From NCBI GenBank assembly GCA_003049465.1, contig PYSS01000004.1, forward strand, positions 252,722-316,721: DNA of 64,000 nucleotides, given 5' to 3'. The stretch comes from Magnaporthiopsis rhizophila (taxonomy: Eukaryota; Ascomycota; Sordariomycetes; Magnaporthales; Magnaporthaceae). The notes below the pieces were generated by a model. That model was given only the letters and a program-made list of their open reading frames with translations, was not told the origin of the DNA and made no database searches. Positions 58,883-64,000 of the stretch are shown one piece after another. Each line of letters starts with the position of its first letter. The stretch's first letter is position 1. The translations under genes were made by a program, and so were the position numbers.

Positions 58883-61106
58883 TTGACTCTCAATTGGTCG
58901 AGTGTATCAGAGCGACATGGCGGTGATATTCGTGAGCGGTAGTGTCGAGTCGGCGACACTCTGCGAGAGGCGGTTAATGTTTCCTGCTCCTGGTGACAGG
59001 CGTCGTTTGGACCAGCGTTTTCTCCCGAGAATCCCTCTCACAAGTCGATTCGATCAATCCTCCGGCGTCAGGTAGCAAGTGTGTTGGGTGCCAAGGAAGA
59101 TGATAGGAAAAACGAAAGGAAAAACGAAGGGAAACGAGTCCCCACGTTTTGGTGACAGGCTCTTCACGTCAAGCCGAAAGCTTTTGAGAAAGTCGAAATA
59201 GACGGCGTTGTCCACAGATTGGAATGGTGAGAGAGATGACGGGAAAATGAATAGGGACCAAAAGCCGAAGGAAGGATGCATGCAGCCACAGGAGGGATGG
59301 AGGAGACTGGACGACCGGGGGGGCTCAGACCAAATTAGCGGTTAGTGCCAACGATGGTTGCTTACGGCTGAGATGGATGGGTCTCCTTAGCGGGGGGCGT
59401 CTGTTGGTTCTGCGCCGAAGAAGGACAACGGGTGCACCTCTGGTGCTGCAGCCACGCGAACCCATTGGACCGTTCCACGGCCCCATCCTCTGATGTTCCC
59501 ATGGTCGCAGCAGGGATGGGGAATCCAATCCGTTCTTCGTACCCGGGCCCAGCTGAGCCAGCCTATCATGGCCGCTCCGCCCCCCGGCTTTGTGCAGTGA
59601 CCGGCAGCTTGGCATGCTTGGCAGCCTTCCCGCAGCTTTGTTTGCCTCCCCACGAGGAGGAGGTGGTGGGAGTGCGACAGGAATCGGACAGAGGACCCGA
59701 TATTATTTTAGACGAGGTCAGCAGGCAAGGGTCTCTTCTCCCAATCATGGGAAAGACCCGCGCCGGGCCCAGGCATGACGAACAGGGTCCCGAAGGATTG
59801 GAGTTTTTTTTTTCTCTCTCTTCGGCAGACCCGCCTTGCAGAGGGCCGGATCGTTCGTCGGGGCCGCATAATGGTCCGGCCACGTCAGGGCTGAGCCACC
59901 AAAAGGTGCGGTTTCGGGCAACATGCAGGTCGAGTGACAGAGAATGGAAGGCGTAGGTAGGTAGGTTGCTGGTGCGGCGCCGTCAGGTGAGGCACCATTG
60001 GCTTTGGCTAGAATCACTGGAAAACGAAAATGTCGGCTGGCTGCGTACATACGGAGCAACACGGATCCGCAAAACGGCAAAAACGAACACACCCCACCTT
60101 ACGACGAACACAGCCTGCAGCGGGCCCGGCGAGACGTCCCTGTGATTGGCTGGAAGATGTTGTGCCTTGCCAAATGCGGGAAGATGAAAGGATGTGGGGC
60201 GGTGAGATGGAGCGTACATCAACTGGGGCTGAGCTATTTTTGCGCGACTGCCTAGCACGGCTGAGACCTTCCTTCCCGCCAGGTCTGGGCCGACGTGACG
60301 CTGTTTCTTCAAATCGCTAGTCTTTTCCCTCGCTTCGTCCCAAGATTCCCGCTCCTAGAAAGGCTGTGTGGAAAGAGAGCACAAGGCCGACGAAAAGAAG
60401 GGAGTGGCAAAGGCAAAAAAGAAAAGCCGCTCACCGCTGCCGATCCCCATCCCTTGCCTTTGCTTAGCGCCCACAGCAGCACATTGAGTGACGGCCCCCG
60501 ATGGCATGGCTGGCTGATCCACGCATCCGAGCTGCCCGCCCCCGTCTCAACGTGAAACACTCGTGGCGGGCACAGCAGCAAAAAACGGCAACAGCGGCAA
60601 CATGGTGAGGATTTGGATCGACAAGCAGCGAAAAGAGCTGGGCGCTTCAGAAAAGCACGCGACCGCCCGCTGCAGTGACGCGGATCTGGCCCTCCGCTGG
60701 ATGGATGGCAGTGTTCCGTCCGGTGTTGTTCTTGTCTTGGGCCGTTGCAAAGCGACACAAAAACGCATGCATAACCCCGTGCCAAAAGTACAGGGACCAG
60801 CTAGCCCAGCCTCGTCAGCTGCGCTCCTACAGTGGCTGCGAACCTGCACAGGGCTTCCAGCTGCTGACCTCCACTGTGTGCACGCACCCCAGTTCACTAA
60901 CTGCGGTACACGCAGGGCTCATCATCTTCTCGACCCCCCAGAATATCATTCGCGTCGCAGACTCGGGGCAAAAAAAAAAAAAGATAATCAGCGGATGCTT
61001 ATACCAGCAGCCAGAAGGATTCAGGCGGCGTCCCGGGCTTGCCCCGCCGCCTGCGATTAATCTAGGCGGACTGAAAGTCGGTCGCGAGCAGAGGTTCAAC
61101 AATACA

Positions 61107-61120
61107 TCTACCTAGGTAGA
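61107..61120. repeat. 14-bp perfect palindrome of the TAGGTA type
   Basis: TCTACCTAGGTAGA equals its own reverse complement. It is the most symmetric copy of the motif seen at several spacers. Confidence 0.85.
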
Positions 61121-61358
61121 CATGGGATGACGAGAATGAATTAACCAAAATACCCGCAACCGCAATCAGGACAGAGTTATACCCTGACCTGGTCGACGAG
61201 GCCGCCTACACACATGACAAATATCCCAGGAATGACAGAGATTATAATCCACAGACCAGCATCTGGGTGCCTTCACCTACCCGGCGGGGACCCGCGGGCT
61301 AACGGTGTAGTATTTGACCCCGCGTGGCTGTGCAGCGCGCAGCTGCAATACAGCGGGG

Positions 61359-61393
61359 AAAAAAAAAAAAAAAAAAAAAAAAGGAAAAAAAAA
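61359..61393. repeat. A24-GG-A9 tract
   Basis: Twenty-four A (61359-61382), GG, and nine A. It is intergenic. Confidence 0.9.
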
Positions 61394-62120
61394 GCTGGCC
61401 ATTCGTTTTGGGCCTCGCACAAAAGATGGGAATCTCAGCTTACTTGCATGTAAAAAAGGGTGGTATTTCAGCCTTGGCAACTTCAACTCAGACCCTGGCT
61501 GCATCACGCCTCCCTCCGTCCCGTCATCGCACCGCGATCCTGTCCTGTACGATATCGGCACATGAAAAATCCTCCTGTCCAATACATAGGTACATATGTT
61601 CTTGACTCCTTTTTTTATCCATCCCTGCGGCACGGAATGTGCCATTTAGCGCTTACCGACCGAGCCTCCCCTCAAATGGGTCGGGGGGTTTTTACCGCTC
61701 TCGTCGGGGATATACGTCAACTATAAACACAGCCGAGTGAGGCACACGCGGGCGGCGTCACGCAACACACTCAAACCAGCGGCAGGGCCGATGTGGAGGC
61801 TATTTCGGTCCATCTTCCCCATTGGGAACTACCGGCCTCCGGTCCCCGAGAAGTGGTGGCTGCTTGAGTTAACTGTCCTGGGTTATTGTTTGATTTGCCG
61901 ACCTAAAGATGGTTTTTTTTTCTTTTCCCTTTTTGGTCCATTTGCAATGCCGCTAGAATTATGATCTACAAAACTCTACCATGTAAAAGGATACACAAAG
62001 AGTGAGTTAGTGCATGTTTTAGGCAATCCCCAGCCAAGGTTCGAGACAGCAGTAGGCTACATGTAAATATATTTTTTTTTTCTTGGTGTACTTCTTGTTC
62101 TTGGTCTTGGTCTGGCTTAG

Positions 62121-64000
62121 CTATGCAAAAGTCATGGATATCTCCTTCTCCTGCCCGAAATCCGGGTCGTCGAAATCATCATCTAGGTTGGCCCACGGGT
62201 TCGACTGTCCAGTGTTTGGCATAGTTTGTGAAGTCATTATTGCCGGTCGCGACCCGGCCGGCGCTGCTGAGGCGCCCGCGCCCGAGACAGCCGTCGTGGG
62301 CGACACGTCCGATGACACTGTCACGGCCGTGAGTGACACTGCCGTCTGCACAGGGGCTGCTGCCATGTACGTATCTTTTGGCGGTGCCGCTGGTGGGAAC
62401 AAAGACGCCGACCGTGGCGGCTCGTCAAACGACGTGTCAAACGTCATCTGTATCTCTTCATCACCGCCGCCGCCGCTATTGCCAAAGCCATCGTCGAACG
62501 GGAGGTTCCCACCGCCACCCCCGAGGCTGGGGGCGGCGTTGTGGTAGCTCGGCGACCGGTAGCCTCCTCCAACGCCGTTGCCACTGTACGCTACCGACTC
62601 AGATGGCTTGTACTCGTACGGCGACCGCACCTCGTGTGAGCTGCGGTAGGTGGTCGTCAGCTCTGTCCTCTGCGTTTCCCCGATGTTCTCGCGTGGTGAT
62701 CGGGGGAACGCAGGTGACGGTATCGGCCGTGCCGTCATTGGTGTCAGCCCGCTGGGGGTCTCGTCGCCTGCCATCGGGCCCACGTTCAGCTTGATAGGCG
62801 GCAGTGTCGACGGCAGCTCCTTGACCTCGAGCAGCTGGTCCGGGTTGTCTTTTTGCGCCTCTACCTCCCTGGCCAGCTCCGCCCTGATGGCATCCACGTC
62901 AAACAAGACACCGTGGTTGTTGCCATCCTTGTCCTCCGTCTTGCTGGCGGCGGCCCCAGCCCCTCCTGCGGCCCCGCCCGCGGCGGCCGACTTGGCCGCA
63001 TCCTCATAGATCTCCCACTCCTTCTTCTTGCTCTTCTTCTTGCGCCCAAATGAGAGCCAGCCCCCTTTGCTGGCCTTGCCCTCATTCTCTAGTTCCTTCC
63101 GCGCCTCCTCGATCTCGTTGATGAGCTCGCGCTGCCGCGACGCGTGGTTGTCCGGGTCTGGGTCCTCGATTTCCGTGAACTCGTCACTGTCCACCAGCCA
63201 GCCGCACTCACGCAGGAGTCTCGGCATCTTGGCTCGGTAGTCCATGTGACCCTCCACAAACTCGGACACGTCCATGTTCTCCAACATGGGAATCCCCTCG
63301 ATGGGGGCCAGCCCGCCCACACGCCGGATGCCGCCGTTGGTCAATCTGAACAAGTAGCCCAAAATCCAGTCATTGCGGTTGTAGGCGTTGACGAAACGCC
63401 CAGACACCACCGACCGGGCGCGCAGGTACTCGTCCCGCTTCACCACCACGGGCGACCCGAACAGATACACGTTCTGAACCAGACCAAGGCCGCCTTTGCG
63501 GGCGAGCTCGAGGAGGCACGAGAAGATGACGCGGGAACCCAGAGAATACCCGACCAGCGTCACCGGCCGCGTGCCGAGATTGCGGTCGATCAGCGAGTCG
63601 GCAAGAATTAGACCAGCCGACCACGCTCGGTCCAGAGAGACGGCCCAGGGATTATCGATCAGATAAGAAAGCTTGGTAAGGACCACTGGCACCGTCAGGG
63701 CGGCCATGAGCGCCGTGAGGAAGGTGCTAGCCAGGACCTGTTGGAGACCTTGCGTGAGGGCCTTTGGACAGACGGCTAGTTAGTTATGGTGCACATATAT
63801 CGGTTGAAGAAAACACGTTTAAAAAAAAAAAAAAAAAACAAAGACATACCTCGGTTGCCAAGATGTTGATGGTGTCTCCCATGCTCCGAAGCATCTCGGG
63901 CTCCCACAGCACCGAGTATATATCACCCATGGCCGAGTCTACCGTACTGAAGGGCAGACGGACGTCATCGACCTTGCCCGTCATCCAGCCTGAAACCGTG
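62121..64000 (-). CDS. DUF726 alpha/beta-hydrolase-like protein (Mil1/TMCO4 family), 5'-partial
   Basis: The gene begins beyond 64000. Visible exons are 64000-63850 (partial) and 63761-62121, joined by an 88-nt intron (GTATGT donor) that contains A18 at 63821-63838. The visible part is about 596 aa. DUF726 marks include SVLWEPEMLRSMGDTINIL, a hydrophobic segment LASTFLTALMAALTVPVVLT, WAVSLDRAWSAGLILADSL, the nucleophile-elbow motif VTLVGYSLGSRVIFSCL, VYLFGSPVVV, VNAYNRNDWILGYLFR and IENMDVSEFV-like ENMDVSEFVEGHMDYR. The Ser in GYSLGS is the putative nucleophile. The C-terminal 300 residues are disordered, with a Lys-rich KKKSKKKEW segment. The acidic EEIQMTF and EKEISMTF motifs occur near the end. 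Yeast Mil1 (YFL034W) binds the AP-1-related adaptor Apm2; animal TMCO4 is a membrane protein. Family call is strong, enzymatic activity unproven. Confidence 0.9.
63821..63838. repeat. A18 homopolymer in a DUF726-gene intron
   Basis: Reads as T18 on the coding strand, inside the intron at 63762-63849. Confidence 0.9.

Larger units (their letters stand above)
58883..62120. other. 3.2-kb gene-free spacer
   Basis: Promoter of the membrane-protein gene, then mostly non-coding sequence. It carries A24 at 61359-61382 with A9 nearby and a perfect 14-bp palindrome TCTACCTAGGTAGA at 61107-61120. Frames of up to 174 codons (59432-59956) lack any domain. Confidence 0.55.

Overview
The window is nuclear DNA from a filamentous ascomycete, most likely a Sordariomycete. 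The evidence is dense spliceosomal introns of about 60-130 nt with GTAAGT/GTGAGT-type donors and CTRAC-type branch points, GC-rich third codon positions, and fungal-specific families (Whi5/Nrm1, fungal Med15, Efg1, Tvp23). The genus cannot be fixed from sequence alone. I support 18 protein-coding genes. Seventeen are complete and one runs off the right edge. No rRNA, tRNA, CRISPR array or recognisable transposon was found.

Layout, left to right. A Whi5/Nrm1-type G1/S repressor (766-2155, minus) is followed by a 1540-aa Mediator tail subunit Med15 (4305-9229, minus). A divergent spacer then leads to ribulose-phosphate 3-epimerase (11094-11978, plus). Next comes a gene-poor stretch of about 8 kb rich in homopolymers and a CA microsatellite. 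It ends at an M18 aspartyl aminopeptidase (20016-21766, plus), which converges on a low-complexity hypothetical protein (22313-23827, minus). Three minus-strand housekeeping genes follow: tRNA exportin Los1, FACT subunit Pob3 and GATOR2/SEACAT subunit Sea4. Sea4 is divergent from the rRNA-processing factor Efg1, which is followed by a double dsRBM protein. Then come a helical hypothetical protein (minus), a penta-EF-hand protein (plus), a metallo-beta-lactamase-fold protein with an atypical motif (minus), and a second gene-poor stretch of about 4 kb. The right end holds a conserved zinc-finger protein, Golgi protein Tvp23, a CLYBL-type lyase, a signal-peptide/single-TM protein, and a DUF726 (Mil1/TMCO4-like) alpha/beta-hydrolase-like protein cut by the window edge.

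The genes do not form one pathway. They are mostly conserved housekeeping genes for transcription (Med15, Pob3, Whi5/Nrm1), RNA (Los1, Efg1, dsRBM protein), nutrient signalling and trafficking (Sea4, Tvp23, DUF726) and metabolism (Rpe1, CLYBL-like). I see no secondary-metabolite cluster and no clear novel multi-gene system. The best leads are: MBF/E2F-like sites upstream of the Whi5/Nrm1 gene; a double-dsRBM protein of unknown role; two possible start codons in the aminopeptidase gene that would give mitochondrial and cytosolic forms; an MBL-family protein with a substituted metal motif; Tvp23 introns carrying long A/T tracts, one directly at a splice acceptor; a duplicated EI-x-MTF motif in the DUF726 protein; and four stop-free introns whose lengths are multiples of three.

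Exon boundaries were worked out by hand from splice signals, reading frame and family alignment from memory. No database search was run.
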